64,000 bases of DNA, from contig NZ_CAMFKM010000001.1 in assembly GCF_945957355.1 (NCBI RefSeq), positions 554,787 through 618,786 of the forward strand. The letters run 5' to 3'. The notes below the pieces were generated by a model that did no database searches, was not told the DNA's origin, and saw nothing but the letters and a program-made list of their open reading frames with translations. The translations under genes and the position numbers were made by a program. Positions 47,095 to 55,742 of the stretch are shown here, in pieces. Every line of letters begins with the position of its first letter. Position 1 is the stretch's first letter. The stretch comes from an uncultured Reyranella sp. Lineage in GTDB: Bacteria > Pseudomonadota > Alphaproteobacteria > Reyranellales > Reyranellaceae.

Positions 47095-47951
47095 CGTGCC
47101 GCCGTCGCCTGCGCGCCCTGTCCGAGGGCGCGCAGCGACTCGCCGCGCAGATAGGACCAGAGGCGCGCCGTGACGGCACCGAAATCGGATCGCTCCGCCA
47201 GCTGCGAATCGCGATCGCGCGGCCAGCCGGTCTCGACGATATCCAGGAAACGGCCGGGCCGCGCCGACATCACGCCGATACGATCCGACAGGAGATTGGC
47301 CTCGTCGAGCGCGTGGGTGATCAGCAGCACGGTGGCCGAGGTTTCGCGCCACAGGCGCAGCAGTTCGTCGCCCATCAGCAGGCGGGTCTGCTGGTCGAGC
47401 GCGCCGAACGGCTCGTCGAGCAGGATCAGGCGCGGCTGCATCACCAGGGTGCGCGCGATGCAGACGCGCTGACGCATGCCGCCGGAGAGCTGGCTGGGAT
47501 AGGCCCGCCGGAAGTCGCGCAAACCCATGAAGCCCAGCGCGAAGTCGACGCGCCGCTTGCTCTCGGCCGCATCGACACCGGCGCGCCGCAGGCCGAAGGA
47601 CACATTGTCCTCGACCGTGAGCCACGGGAAGCTGGCATCCTCCTGGAACACCACACCGACACCGTCCGGTACCTCGCCACGCACCGGCTTTCCCTCGAAC
47701 TCGACCGTGCCGGCCGACGGTACCGCAAGGCCCGCCAGCACGTCGAGCAGGGTCGACTTGCCGCAACCCGATGGCCCGACGACGCTGAAGAATTCGCCGG
47801 CCCTGAGATCGAAGGAGATCGGCCCCAAGGCATGGACCTCGCCATGGCCCGCGCGCGGCGGGTAGACGCGCGTCACGCCCTGGAGGCGCGCATGGACCTT
47901 GTGAGCGGCCTCGTCTTCGACCGCCGCCAGTCGCGGCGCCCCGGCAATCAT
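47091..47951 (-). CDS. ABC transporter ATP-binding protein (SsuB/TauB type)
   Basis: The 286-residue ATPase has Walker A VVGPSGCGKSTLLDVLAGL, Q-loop FQEDASFPWLTVEDNV, signature LSGGMRQRVCIARTLV, Walker B ILLDEPFGALDQQT and H-loop LITHALDEANLLSDRI. The QEDASFPW form of the Q-loop is typical of nitrate/sulfonate/taurine importers. The start MIAGAPRLA overlaps the binding-protein stop by four bases. Its partners are the two permeases downstream and the binding protein upstream. Confidence 0.95.
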   Translation of the reverse strand: MIAGAPRLAAVEDEAAHKVHARLQGVTRVYPPRAGHGEVHALGPISFDLRAGEFFSVVGPSGCGKSTLLDVLAGLAVPSAGTVEFEGKPVRGEVPDGVGVVFQEDASFPWLTVEDNVSFGLRRAGVDAAESKRRVDFALGFMGLRDFRRAYPSQLSGGMRQRVCIARTLVMQPRLILLDEPFGALDQQTRLLMGDELLRLWRETSATVLLITHALDEANLLSDRIGVMSARPGRFLDIVETGWPRDRDSQLAERSDFGAVTARLWSYLRGESLRALGQGAQATAAR

Positions 47952-48940
47952 TGTGTCTTCGCCGCAGCAGCGGGCACGAACTGCGGGTCGGTCGCGGCCT
48001 TCCAGTCGACGGGGAGCTGCAGCGCGCCGACCGAGCCCAGCGCGTCGGCCATCGACTGCATCAGCGGCATCGCGAGCTCGCCGCGGCTCCACCAGGTCGG
48101 GTTCATCTTCTTGATGTTATTGATGGCGTTGGTCGTGACGTCGAGCGGCAGATTGTAGGCCTTGGCGACGATCTCGGCGGCTTCCTTGGGGTTGGCGTGC
48201 AGGAACTCGACGCCCTTGCGTCGCGCCTCGATCACCGCCTTCAGCTTCGCGCCGTTCCTGGCGATCGTCTCGTCGGTGGCGATGCCGACCGTCTGGGCAT
48301 AGGCCGGCAGCTTCTCGTCGAGCCAGCCCAAGGTCTTGTACTTGGTGCCGGCCTTCTCCTTCTGGGAGTAGATCGGCTCGGGAATGATGGCGACGTCGAC
48401 CTTGCTGTGCTCCAGCGCCGTGAGGCCCGCGCCGAAATCGCCGATGGCGATCATCTTCACCTCGGCCGCGGTGATGTCCCATGACTTGAGCGCCGAGAGC
48501 GTGATCGCCTCGCTGACCGACTTCGGCCGCGAATAGACGAAGCGCTTGCCCTTGAGGTCGGCCGGTTTGTCGATCGCCTCGCCCGGACGCGTGACCCAGA
48601 AGGAGCTGCGGCCGTTGGTGCCGCCGCTGATGATCTTGATGTTGAAGCCTTCCTTGATGGCGCTGAGCGCCGCCGGGAGCGCGACCTCGGCGAACAGCGT
48701 GTCGCCCGCCATCATGTTGCGGACGCTGGTGCCGCCGCCCTTGGAGGTCAGGATGCCCGTCACGTCGACGCCTGCTTCCTTGAAGTAGCCCTTCTCCATC
48801 GCGATGGCATAGGGCACGCCGTAGAGAAGCGAACCATAGTGGGTAACGACGATGTCTTCGGCTCTCGCTGCCGTGACCGACAGCAGGCCCAGACTGGCAA
48901 ACGCGAACGCACGAACGGCGGCCTTGAAAGCCCTCATCAT
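47948..48940 (-). CDS. ABC transporter substrate-binding protein (NMT1/SsuA type)
   Basis: The 330-residue periplasmic protein has a signal peptide (AFAFASLGLLSVTAARA, cleavage near 27). An NMT1/THI5-like fold follows: IVVTHYGSLLYGVPYAIAMEKGYFKEAGVDVTG, TSKGGGTSVRNMMAGDTLFAEVALPAALSAI, KPADLKGKRFVYSRPKSVSEAI and HSKVDVAIIPEPIYSQKE. Relatives bind sulfonates, pyrimidines, riboflavin or aromatic acids. The ligand here is not predictable, but it should feed the lyase and hydratase encoded downstream. It is the first gene of the eight-gene operon. Confidence 0.92.
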   Translation of the reverse strand: MMRAFKAAVRAFAFASLGLLSVTAARAEDIVVTHYGSLLYGVPYAIAMEKGYFKEAGVDVTGILTSKGGGTSVRNMMAGDTLFAEVALPAALSAIKEGFNIKIISGGTNGRSSFWVTRPGEAIDKPADLKGKRFVYSRPKSVSEAITLSALKSWDITAAEVKMIAIGDFGAGLTALEHSKVDVAIIPEPIYSQKEKAGTKYKTLGWLDEKLPAYAQTVGIATDETIARNGAKLKAVIEARRKGVEFLHANPKEAAEIVAKAYNLPLDVTTNAINNIKKMNPTWWSRGELAMPLMQSMADALGSVGALQLPVDWKAATDPQFVPAAAAKTQ

Positions 48941-49045
48941 TCCCTCCCGGGGATTATGGTGGCCGACGCCTCATGACGTCAGCTCTTCTATTGTTATGAC
49001 ATTAGGACATTCGAGGTGGAGCGAGTCAATTCGGCGGCAGCGCCC

Positions 49046-50041
49046 CTATTCGCTGCGCAGAAACGCCCGCAGGGAGTCCTCGATCGCGGCACGTTCGAGG
49101 CCGTCGACGATGAACACCAGTCGTGAACGGCGTTCGTCGTCGGGCCAGGCGGCCATGTGCACCGGCGGATGCACGAGATGCTGCACGCCGTGGATCGCGA
49201 CCGGCGTCGCGCTGCCTTCGACGTCGAGCATGCCCTTCACCCGCAGCACCTTCTCGCCATGGCGGTTGAGCAGCATGGTCAGCCACAGGCCGAAGCGCGT
49301 CCAATCGACGGCTTCGTCGAGCGCGAGTGCAAACGCATGGACGCCGGCGCCGTGCGCCGGCTGCACCGGCTCTTCGACGAACCAGCGACGCGACGCCTCC
49401 ACACGGGTCGCGGTCGCGAAGAGATCGTGCGCCAGCAGCGCATCGGCGTCGATCGGCTCTTCGGCCGCGCGGACCAGTGGCGCCGATGGATTGATCGCGC
49501 GTAGGCGCAAAACCAGGGCCTCCGCCTCGGCGGCCGTGACGAGATCGCTCTTGGTCAGGACCAGCCGATCGGCGATGGCCGCCTGCTTCACGCTTTCGAC
49601 GCGACGATCGAGCTGAGAGCCTCCGTTCACCGCGTCGATCGTGGTGACGACGTTGCCCCAGCGGAAATGGTGGCGCAGCACCGGATCGGCCTGCACGGTC
49701 GACAGGATGGGAAAGGGGTCTGCGAGCCCCGTGCTCTCGACCGCCAGCCGCCGGAAGGACGGCACCTCGCCCCGCTCGCGCCTTCCGTGCAGGTCGCGGA
49801 TCGCCGTCGACAACTCGCCACGGATCGTGCAGCACAGGCAGCCCGACGGCAGCAGCACCATGGTGTCGTCGATCCGGTCCAGCAGGTGATGGTCGAGTCC
49901 GACCTCGCCGAACTCGTTGATCAGCACCGCCGTGTCGGCCAGCGCCGGATCGTCCAGCAGCCGTTGAAGCAACGTCGTCTTGCCCGATCCCAGGAAGCCC
50001 GTGATCAGGTTGACGGGCGTGAAGGCCGGCACGTCATCCAT
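49046..50041 (-). CDS. COG0523 (CobW/ZigA-type) GTPase, putative metallochaperone
   Basis: The 331-residue G3E GTPase has P-loop NLITGFLGSGKTTLLQRLL (11-29), ILINEFGEVGLDHH-type switch, the metal-binding CxCC motif GCLCCTI (C68, C70, C71), VESTGLADPFPI and guanine-specificity LTKSDL near residue 163. The C-terminal CobW_C domain has RVKGMLDVEGSATPVAIHGVQHLVHPP. Such GTPases deliver zinc, cobalt or other metals to target enzymes. It overlaps the small CxxC gene by 8 bases, and a metal-dependent deacetylase heads the same operon, so the deacetylase is a plausible client. Confidence 0.9.
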   Translation of the reverse strand: MDDVPAFTPVNLITGFLGSGKTTLLQRLLDDPALADTAVLINEFGEVGLDHHLLDRIDDTMVLLPSGCLCCTIRGELSTAIRDLHGRRERGEVPSFRRLAVESTGLADPFPILSTVQADPVLRHHFRWGNVVTTIDAVNGGSQLDRRVESVKQAAIADRLVLTKSDLVTAAEAEALVLRLRAINPSAPLVRAAEEPIDADALLAHDLFATATRVEASRRWFVEEPVQPAHGAGVHAFALALDEAVDWTRFGLWLTMLLNRHGEKVLRVKGMLDVEGSATPVAIHGVQHLVHPPVHMAAWPDDERRSRLVFIVDGLERAAIEDSLRAFLRSE

Positions 50042-50363
50042 TTCCGTCCCGCAGGCGCGCGATCACGGCGGGATCGAGCGGATCGCAGGGCCTCCCGGCG
50101 AGTTTCTCGGCCGTGGCCCAGAGATGGGCGAGATTGTCGACCAGCTCGGTCCTGCCGGTCGCCGTCGAGAGCACGAACGACGCGCCCTGCCAGTCGGAAA
50201 GTGACAGGCCGTAGAGTTTGAGGATGCGATTGGCTGCCTCGACTCTCGCCATGCGCTCGCGCCGCCGGGCCAAGCCGTCGGTATTGCGCGTGAACACGCC
50301 GGGACGCGGGGCCGCATCGGTCCAGTGGCCGTCGCCGCCCAGCACGCCGCAGAGCGCGCACAT
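50034..50363 (-). CDS. Small protein with N-terminal CxxC, unknown function
   Basis: The 109-residue protein begins MCALCGVLGGDGHWTDA (C2 and C5, possible metal site), followed by basic RNTDGLARRRERMARVEAANRIL and an amphipathic C-terminal half with WQGASFVLSTATGRTELVDNLAHLW. I do not recognise a named family. It lies 2 bases after the deacetylase gene and overlaps the GTPase start by 8 bases, so all three are co-translated. The CxxC motif and GTPase coupling suggest a role in metal transfer, which is inference. The start codon is the first ATG after the deacetylase stop. Confidence 0.7.
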   Translation of the reverse strand: MCALCGVLGGDGHWTDAAPRPGVFTRNTDGLARRRERMARVEAANRILKLYGLSLSDWQGASFVLSTATGRTELVDNLAHLWATAEKLAGRPCDPLDPAVIARLRDGNG

Positions 50364-50365
50364 CG

Positions 50366-51247
50366 CTACTTGTTGCGCGGCGAGCGCCTGGCGAAGTCGT
50401 CGGCCATCTCGTTCATGGTGACGAACTTCACGCCGGGATGGCCCGCCATGTAGTGATAGAGCCGCTCCAGCATCATCAACACATGCGGCCGGCCCGAGAC
50501 GTCGGGATGAATGGTCATGGGGAACACCGCATGGTCGTACTCGCGATAGACCCAGTCGAATTGGTCGCGCCACATCTCCTCGATGTCGCGCGGGTTCACG
50601 AAGCCGTGGCTGTTGGGCGACTTCTTGATGAACATCATGGGCGGCAGGTCATCGAGATACCAGCTGGCCGGAATCTCGATCAGGTCGGTCTCGTGGCCGC
50701 GCTGCAGCGGCACCATCCATTCGCGCGGCTTCTTCGAATAGTCGATCCTGGTCCAGGCGTCGCCCACGCGCACGTAATAGGGCTGGTGGTCGTGATGCAT
50801 CAGCGAGTGGTCGTACTTGATGCCGCGTTCCAGCAGCAGCTCGTTGGTGACGGGTGAGAATTCCCACCACGGCGCCACGTAGCCGGTCGGCCGCTTGCCG
50901 GAGAGTTGCGTCACCAGGTCGATGCACTTGTCGAGGATCTCGGTCTCCTGCTCGCGCGTCATGGCGATCGGGTTCTCGTGGCTGTAGCCATGGATGCCGA
51001 TCTCATGGCCGGCATCGGCCACCGCCTTCATCTCCTTTGGGAAGGTCTCGATGGAATGGCCGGGAATGAACCAGGTCGTCTTGATGCCCAGGCGCTCGAA
51101 CATCCTGAGCAGGCGCGGGCTACCGACCTCGCCCGCGAACAGGCCGCGCGAGATGTCGTCGGGCGAATCCTCTCCGCCATAACTACCGAGCCAGCCCGCC
51201 ACCGCATCCACGTCGACGCCGAAGCCGCACAGAATTTCCTTGGCCAT
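50366..51247 (-). CDS. Polysaccharide deacetylase, Helicobacter PgdA-like
   Basis: The 293-residue NodB-fold protein closely resembles Helicobacter pylori HpPgdA in length and motifs: [78 protein letters not shown] and [16 protein letters not shown]. Metal ligands D14, H86 and H90 fall at the same numbers as in HpPgdA (from memory of that structure). There is no signal peptide, so it acts in the cytoplasm or on soluble substrates. The true substrate of this group (peptidoglycan, small amide or other) is unsettled. It is the first gene of the operon with a CxxC protein and a COG0523 GTPase. Confidence 0.88.
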   Translation of the reverse strand: MAKEILCGFGVDVDAVAGWLGSYGGEDSPDDISRGLFAGEVGSPRLLRMFERLGIKTTWFIPGHSIETFPKEMKAVADAGHEIGIHGYSHENPIAMTREQETEILDKCIDLVTQLSGKRPTGYVAPWWEFSPVTNELLLERGIKYDHSLMHHDHQPYYVRVGDAWTRIDYSKKPREWMVPLQRGHETDLIEIPASWYLDDLPPMMFIKKSPNSHGFVNPRDIEEMWRDQFDWVYREYDHAVFPMTIHPDVSGRPHVLMMLERLYHYMAGHPGVKFVTMNEMADDFARRSPRNK

Positions 51248-51317
51248 GGTCGCTCCTCCTCGCTTTTACGGCGGAGGCCCAGCAAGAATCGCGCCTCGAT
51301 TGCCCCACCCTGGCGGC

Positions 51318-52043
51318 ATGGATATCGTCGGCGAAGTGTCGAATCCCGCCCTGCGCCTCGCCGTCCTGCTGACGGTCCTTTGTCTCGTCTCGACGTCCGC
51401 GCAGGCGCAGCGGCGCCAACAGCAGCGCGCGGCTGCGCAGACGCAAAGCGGTAACGTCTGGGAAACGCCCATGGTCGGGCTCGAGTATCAGATCGACGGG
51501 AGATGGTCGTTCCATCTCGACGCCCAGTTTCGCTTCGACCAGAACATGACCCGCCTACGATCGTTGCAGGTCCGGCCTGGCTTCGAATACATCCTCTCAC
51601 CCAACTGGGCGCTCGCGGCGGGCTACGTGCAATTCACCCGCTACCTTCAAGGTGCCCGTCAGTCGCGTGGTCCCTTCCAGGACATCCTCTACCGTACCCG
51701 CATCGACGGGCTTCCGTTTGCCGGGCGGCTGCGCTGGGAGGAGCTGTTCTTCGACGATGGCAGGCTGCTGGTCCGCACCCGAGCCCTGGCCGGCGTGCGA
51801 ATTCCGCTCTGGCGGTCGCCCTGGGAGCTCGCTTTGTCCGACGAAGCGTTCATCAACGTCAGCACCGACAGGCCGGCAAGGATCTCAGGCTTCGCGCAGA
51901 ATCGTGCCTACATCGGCTTCGGCCGGCAGCTCACCTCCTGGGTCAAGGGATCGCTCGGGTACGAACTCGACACGATCCGGACGCCCAACGGCTTCCGCAA
52001 CGAGCACAATATCAAGCTGAACCTCGCCTTCAGCCTGAATTGA
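51318..52043 (+). CDS. DUF2490-like outer-membrane beta-barrel protein
   Basis: The 241-residue protein has a signal peptide (ALRLAVLLTVLCLVSTSAQA, cleavage near 32). A Gln/Arg/Ala stretch follows, then alternating strands: YQIDGRWSFHLDAQFRFDQN, LQVRPGFEYILSPNWALAAGYVQF, RLRWEELFFDDGRLLVRTRALAG and SLGYELDTIRTPNGFRNEHN. It ends NLAFSLN, with a near-C-terminal aromatic as in barrels. The pattern fits DUF2490, outer-membrane proteins of unknown function. I start at MDIVGEVSN. It overlaps the convergent pqiA gene by 14 bases. Confidence 0.75.
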   Translation: MDIVGEVSNPALRLAVLLTVLCLVSTSAQAQRRQQQRAAAQTQSGNVWETPMVGLEYQIDGRWSFHLDAQFRFDQNMTRLRSLQVRPGFEYILSPNWALAAGYVQFTRYLQGARQSRGPFQDILYRTRIDGLPFAGRLRWEELFFDDGRLLVRTRALAGVRIPLWRSPWELALSDEAFINVSTDRPARISGFAQNRAYIGFGRQLTSWVKGSLGYELDTIRTPNGFRNEHNIKLNLAFSLN

Positions 52044-53397
52044 CGATCGCGGCCCTGCCGCCGCTTCTGCTGGCTGCGGAGGGCAGGGCCTGCCGGTGCG
52101 GATTGCGCGCGGCGGCGTCCCACATCAGGCGCGGATCGAACGCCTCGGCCGCGAAGATGGTGACGATCACCACGGCGCAGAAGGCGAGCGCCCCCATGCC
52201 GGGATCGATCGTGACCGCGCGGCCGAACTGGACCAGCGCCCCCAGCAGCGATTCCATGAAGATGTCGACCATCGACCAGCGGCCGATCCAGGCGACGATC
52301 CAGTAGAGCTTCGTGCGCTGGCGCAGCAGGAGGCCGGCCTTCTCCGCCGTGCCGCTGAGCGAGGTCGCGCCGATCATGCTGACGAGACCGACCAGCTTGA
52401 ACAGCGGCACCAGCACGCTGGCGAAGAAGACCAGCAGCGCCAGCGGATACATCCTGGACGAAACAAGCTCCTCGACCCCGCCCATGATGGTGCTGGGCTC
52501 GCCGGAGCCGAGCTGGATGACGGTCAGCACAGGATAGATGTTGGCCGGGATGTAGAGGATGATGCCGGCCATCACCAAAGCGAGCGTGCGATTGAGACTG
52601 TCGGGCTTGCGCTCGTGCACGCGCGCCCCACAGCGTGGACAGCGGCCGTCATGCTCCGCCGGCACGCAGACCAGATGGCACTCCTCGCACCCTGCCGCGC
52701 CCGGCCGGTACTCCAGCGGCGCGGCCGGCGGCATCGGCGCATGCGTCTGGCCGCGGCGCTCGATCTCCTCCCACACGGCCTGCGGATCGAGCGCCAGCTC
52801 GGCCCACACGATCACGATGGTGAGGATGCCCAGCGCATAGACGGCCGGTCCGAGGTGGATCGTCACCAGGTCGCCCAGCTTCGTGTAGGCGACGAACACG
52901 CCCAGCAGCAGCACCTCGAGCATCGCCCAGGTGCCCATGCGACGGGAGATCAGGAAGACGCCGCGCAGGTTGGGCGGCAGGGTCGGCAGCCGCAAGCCGA
53001 TCAGAACATAGAGCGTGCCGGCAAACTTGATGAACGGCGCCGCCGCGGTCGTGAAGGCGACGGCGATGGCGAGAGGCCACAAGCCATGGCGCACCAGCTC
53101 GGCAGGTCCGGAGAGCAGCGTGGTCTCGTGCACGATGCCGGCGGTCGAGACCTTCATCAGCATGGCGAGCCACAGGATCGCGAACAGCACCAGCGACGCG
53201 AAGGTGAGCGCGAGGCAATGCCCCGTCGGATCGGCACGCGTGGCCCGGAGCGGCGTGCCGCAGCGCTGGCAGTCGGATCGCATGTTGGCCGCCATTGCCG
53301 GCACGACCTGGAACAGGCCACAGCCGTGACATTCGCGGAGTTGCGGCGGCGTCACCGGAGGCCCTGGGTCGCGTCGTACGGCGAAGGCACGCAACAT
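52030..53397 (-). CDS. pqiA: Intermembrane transport protein PqiA
   Basis: The 455-residue inner-membrane protein has two PqiA repeats. Each starts with a zinc-ribbon pair (ECHGCGLFQ with DCQRCGTPL; CEECHLVC with GRCPRCGARVH), followed by four helices. Shared signatures are LYVLIGLRLP, GTWAMLEVLLLGVFVAYTKLGDL and GRWSMVDIFMESLLGALVQFG. PqiA anchors the PqiB tunnel for lipid movement across the envelope. It is last in the order pqiB-pqiC-pqiA, whereas E. coli has pqiA-pqiB-pqiC. Confidence 0.93.
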   Translation of the reverse strand: MLRAFAVRRDPGPPVTPPQLRECHGCGLFQVVPAMAANMRSDCQRCGTPLRATRADPTGHCLALTFASLVLFAILWLAMLMKVSTAGIVHETTLLSGPAELVRHGLWPLAIAVAFTTAAAPFIKFAGTLYVLIGLRLPTLPPNLRGVFLISRRMGTWAMLEVLLLGVFVAYTKLGDLVTIHLGPAVYALGILTIVIVWAELALDPQAVWEEIERRGQTHAPMPPAAPLEYRPGAAGCEECHLVCVPAEHDGRCPRCGARVHERKPDSLNRTLALVMAGIILYIPANIYPVLTVIQLGSGEPSTIMGGVEELVSSRMYPLALLVFFASVLVPLFKLVGLVSMIGATSLSGTAEKAGLLLRQRTKLYWIVAWIGRWSMVDIFMESLLGALVQFGRAVTIDPGMGALAFCAVVIVTIFAAEAFDPRLMWDAAARNPHRQALPSAASRSGGRAAIVNSG

Positions 53398-53401
53398 GGC
53401 G

Positions 53402-53995
53402 CTACTGCAGCAGGGTGGCGATGCCGTCCGACAGCTCGCCGAGCGCGTCGCTCATGGCGGCGACATGGCCCGGCGTATCCGGCGTCGGCACGGGCCGGGT
53501 GATCGAGAAATTACGCGCCGCCGTGCGGGTCGGCCGGTTGAACTGGATCGCGACCTGCGCCAGCAGGACGACGTTGCCGGCCTTGTCGGCGTCGAAGCGC
53601 TGGATGTCGATGCCGACGGCGGCGTACGGGTCCATCGTGATCGAACCGGCTTCGCTGTAGACTTGGCTGCCCGGCAGGCGCTGCGACAGTTCGAGGACGA
53701 TGGTGCGCGACAGCATCCCGCCCATCGGCTCGCCCCACCAGGCGTTGGAGCGCACGTCGAGCTTGAAGTCCTCGGTCGAGCGGACGATTTCCTTGCGGTC
53801 GAGATAGCCCGGCAGGCCGATGTCGCGCACCTGCACGATCCGCGGGCCACGGGTCAGCACCGGACCCGGCCGCACCGCCAGCGTGTAGAGGACCGGTTCC
53901 GGGGAGGCGCCGCAGGCCTGGAGGACGGGCGCCGCGAGCAGCGGAACGGCGAGGAGGCCGAAATGCCGGCGGCCGAGGCGGCGAGTATTGGTCAT
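53402..53995 (-). CDS. pqiC: PqiC-like lipoprotein (ABC-type transport auxiliary, DUF330)
   Basis: The 197-residue protein has a signal with twin Arg-like start (RRLGRRHFGLLAVPLLAAPVLQAC), with C28 as the lipid-carrying cysteine. A DUF330 body follows: PVLYTLAVRPGPVL, RIVQVRDIGLPGYLDRKEIV, NAWWGEPMGGMLSRTIVLELSQRLPG and RPVPTPDTPGHVAAMSDALGELS. PqiC sits at the outer membrane and completes the Pqi bridge. It overlaps the pqiB stop by four bases and precedes pqiA by 4 bases. Confidence 0.88.
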   Translation of the reverse strand: MTNTRRLGRRHFGLLAVPLLAAPVLQACGASPEPVLYTLAVRPGPVLTRGPRIVQVRDIGLPGYLDRKEIVRSTEDFKLDVRSNAWWGEPMGGMLSRTIVLELSQRLPGSQVYSEAGSITMDPYAAVGIDIQRFDADKAGNVVLLAQVAIQFNRPTRTAARNFSITRPVPTPDTPGHVAAMSDALGELSDGIATLLQ

Positions 53996-55713
53996 TCCTT
54001 GCCCGTGTTGGTGCGGCCCTTGATCAGGGCCTCGGGGTGACGCGACAGCAGGTCGGCCAGGGCGCGGATGGAACGCGCGGCGTCAGTGAGTTGCGGCATC
54101 AGGCGGTCGAGATCACGATGGAACTTCGAGGTATCGCCATAGCCCTTGTCGACGGAGCCGATCAAACGATTGGCCTTGGTGATCGCCTCCTGCAGCTGCA
54201 GCGCGATGTCGGGCAGGCGTTTCAGAGCCGGCGTTCCTTCGACGTCGATCTTCCGGGCGATGTCCTGCACCTCGACCATCGCCTTCTCGAGAGCCGCCAG
54301 GGTCGCCTTGATCTGCGGTCCGTTCACCAACTGGTCGATGCCGACGGACGCGCCGACCAGGCTGTTGCCGATCTTGTCGAAGTCGATACGGTTGATCTTG
54401 CTCAGGAGCTCGCTGGCCGACGCGGTGATGCTGTCGAAGCCACCGACCTCGGCGGCGGGAATGACATAGTGACCGCCTTCCTCGGTGAGTTCGCCCGGCG
54501 TGGCACCGGGCACGACCTCCAGCGATATGATCTTCTGCGGACTGATCAGGCTCGGCGCCTGCAGCGTCGCTCGCAGTCCACGCTTGATCATCTCCTCGGC
54601 GACGTTGATCGGCTCCATTCCTTGCGCCTTGGCAAGGTTGCTGACCCTGCCCGCCTCGACCCGGTAATGGACCGGCGCGACGACGCGGTCGGTCTTTGGG
54701 TCATAGACCAGCCCGACGCGGGTGACCTCGCCGATCTTGAGGCCGTGGAACCTGACCTCCGCGCCTTCCGTCACCCCGGCGACGGAGCCCGGGAAATATG
54801 AGATCAGCTTGATCTGCTGGCCGAAGCCCGCCGACTTGGCCTCCTCGATATTGGCGTATAGCTTGAAGCGCTGTCCCTGCGGGCTGATCGGGGCGGTCGA
54901 ATCGTGCGCCGTGTCGAAGGCGATGCCGCCCAGCAGGATGGCGCGCAGCGATTCCATCTGGATGTTGATGCCATTGGCGCCGAGCGAGACCGACAGGCCC
55001 GAGGCGTTCCAAAAATTGGAGTCGTTGCGCACGTAGCGGTCGAACGGCGCGCGGACGAAGGCATGGATGGCGACGCGGCTGGCAAGGTCGTGGAGATCCC
55101 AGCCCAGCACGGTGCCGACCTCGATGTCGCGGAAGAAGATCGGGGCGCCGAGGCTGATCGAGCCCAGCCGGTTCGTATCGAGCCTGAACGTGGTGCCCTT
55201 GACCGACGCCTGCAGGATCGGCGGATCCTCCTGGCCGACGAACTCGCGCTTTGCCACGCCGCGATCGGTCGAGGGCCGCATGCCGATGTAGGAGCCGGAC
55301 AGGATGGTTTCGAGGCCGGAGATATTGCCGGCGAAGAGCTGCGGCTTCACCACCCAGAAGATCGTCTTGTCGGTGAGCAGGGGCTCGGCTTCCTTCACCG
55401 TCTCGATCGTCACCAGCACCTTCGACAGGTCGGGCGGGATGGTGATGGTCTTGACCGTTCCCATGACGACGTTGCGATACTTGAGCTGCGACTGGCCGGC
55501 CGTCAGGCCGGAAGCCGAGTCGAAGGAGACCGTGATGGTGGGGCCGCGCTTGGAGAAGGTGTCCCACGCGAGCCAGCCGGCGATCAGGGCCGTCAGGATG
55601 GGAACGATCCAGACCAGGGGAAGGCGTCGCCGGCGGCGGACCGACGCCGTGGCGGCGGGGCCTCCCGCAACGGGGGGCCTGGAGGCGGATCCAGGCGGGG
55701 CTTGCTCGCTCAT
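53992..55713 (-). CDS. pqiB: Intermembrane transport protein PqiB (three MCE domains)
   Basis: The 573-residue protein has one N-terminal membrane helix (PLVWIVPILTALIAGWLAW, 32-50). It has three MCE/MlaD domains at about 52-140 (TVSFDSASGLTAGQSQLKYRNVVMG), 165-230 (LGSISLGAPIFFRDIEVGTVLG) and 283-365 (PGSVAGVTEGAEVRFHGLKIGEV). A long C-terminal helix region ends the protein. PqiB hexamers form a needle-like lipid tunnel across the periplasm. It is the first gene of a pqiB-pqiC-pqiA operon and lies 29 bases after ftsK. Confidence 0.94.
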   Translation of the reverse strand: MSEQAPPGSASRPPVAGGPAATASVRRRRRLPLVWIVPILTALIAGWLAWDTFSKRGPTITVSFDSASGLTAGQSQLKYRNVVMGTVKTITIPPDLSKVLVTIETVKEAEPLLTDKTIFWVVKPQLFAGNISGLETILSGSYIGMRPSTDRGVAKREFVGQEDPPILQASVKGTTFRLDTNRLGSISLGAPIFFRDIEVGTVLGWDLHDLASRVAIHAFVRAPFDRYVRNDSNFWNASGLSVSLGANGINIQMESLRAILLGGIAFDTAHDSTAPISPQGQRFKLYANIEEAKSAGFGQQIKLISYFPGSVAGVTEGAEVRFHGLKIGEVTRVGLVYDPKTDRVVAPVHYRVEAGRVSNLAKAQGMEPINVAEEMIKRGLRATLQAPSLISPQKIISLEVVPGATPGELTEEGGHYVIPAAEVGGFDSITASASELLSKINRIDFDKIGNSLVGASVGIDQLVNGPQIKATLAALEKAMVEVQDIARKIDVEGTPALKRLPDIALQLQEAITKANRLIGSVDKGYGDTSKFHRDLDRLMPQLTDAARSIRALADLLSRHPEALIKGRTNTGKE

Positions 55714-55742
55714 CGTTCCTCGTTCGCCCCGGTCTCAGGGGT

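Noticed and set aside
48999..49029. Possible minus-strand promoter (TTGACT and TAATGT) and a GACATT direct repeat upstream of the ABC operon
   Set aside because: The 19-base spacing is poor and no clear GntR-type palindrome was found, so it is not listed as a feature. The location would suit the operon, so mapping would be decisive.
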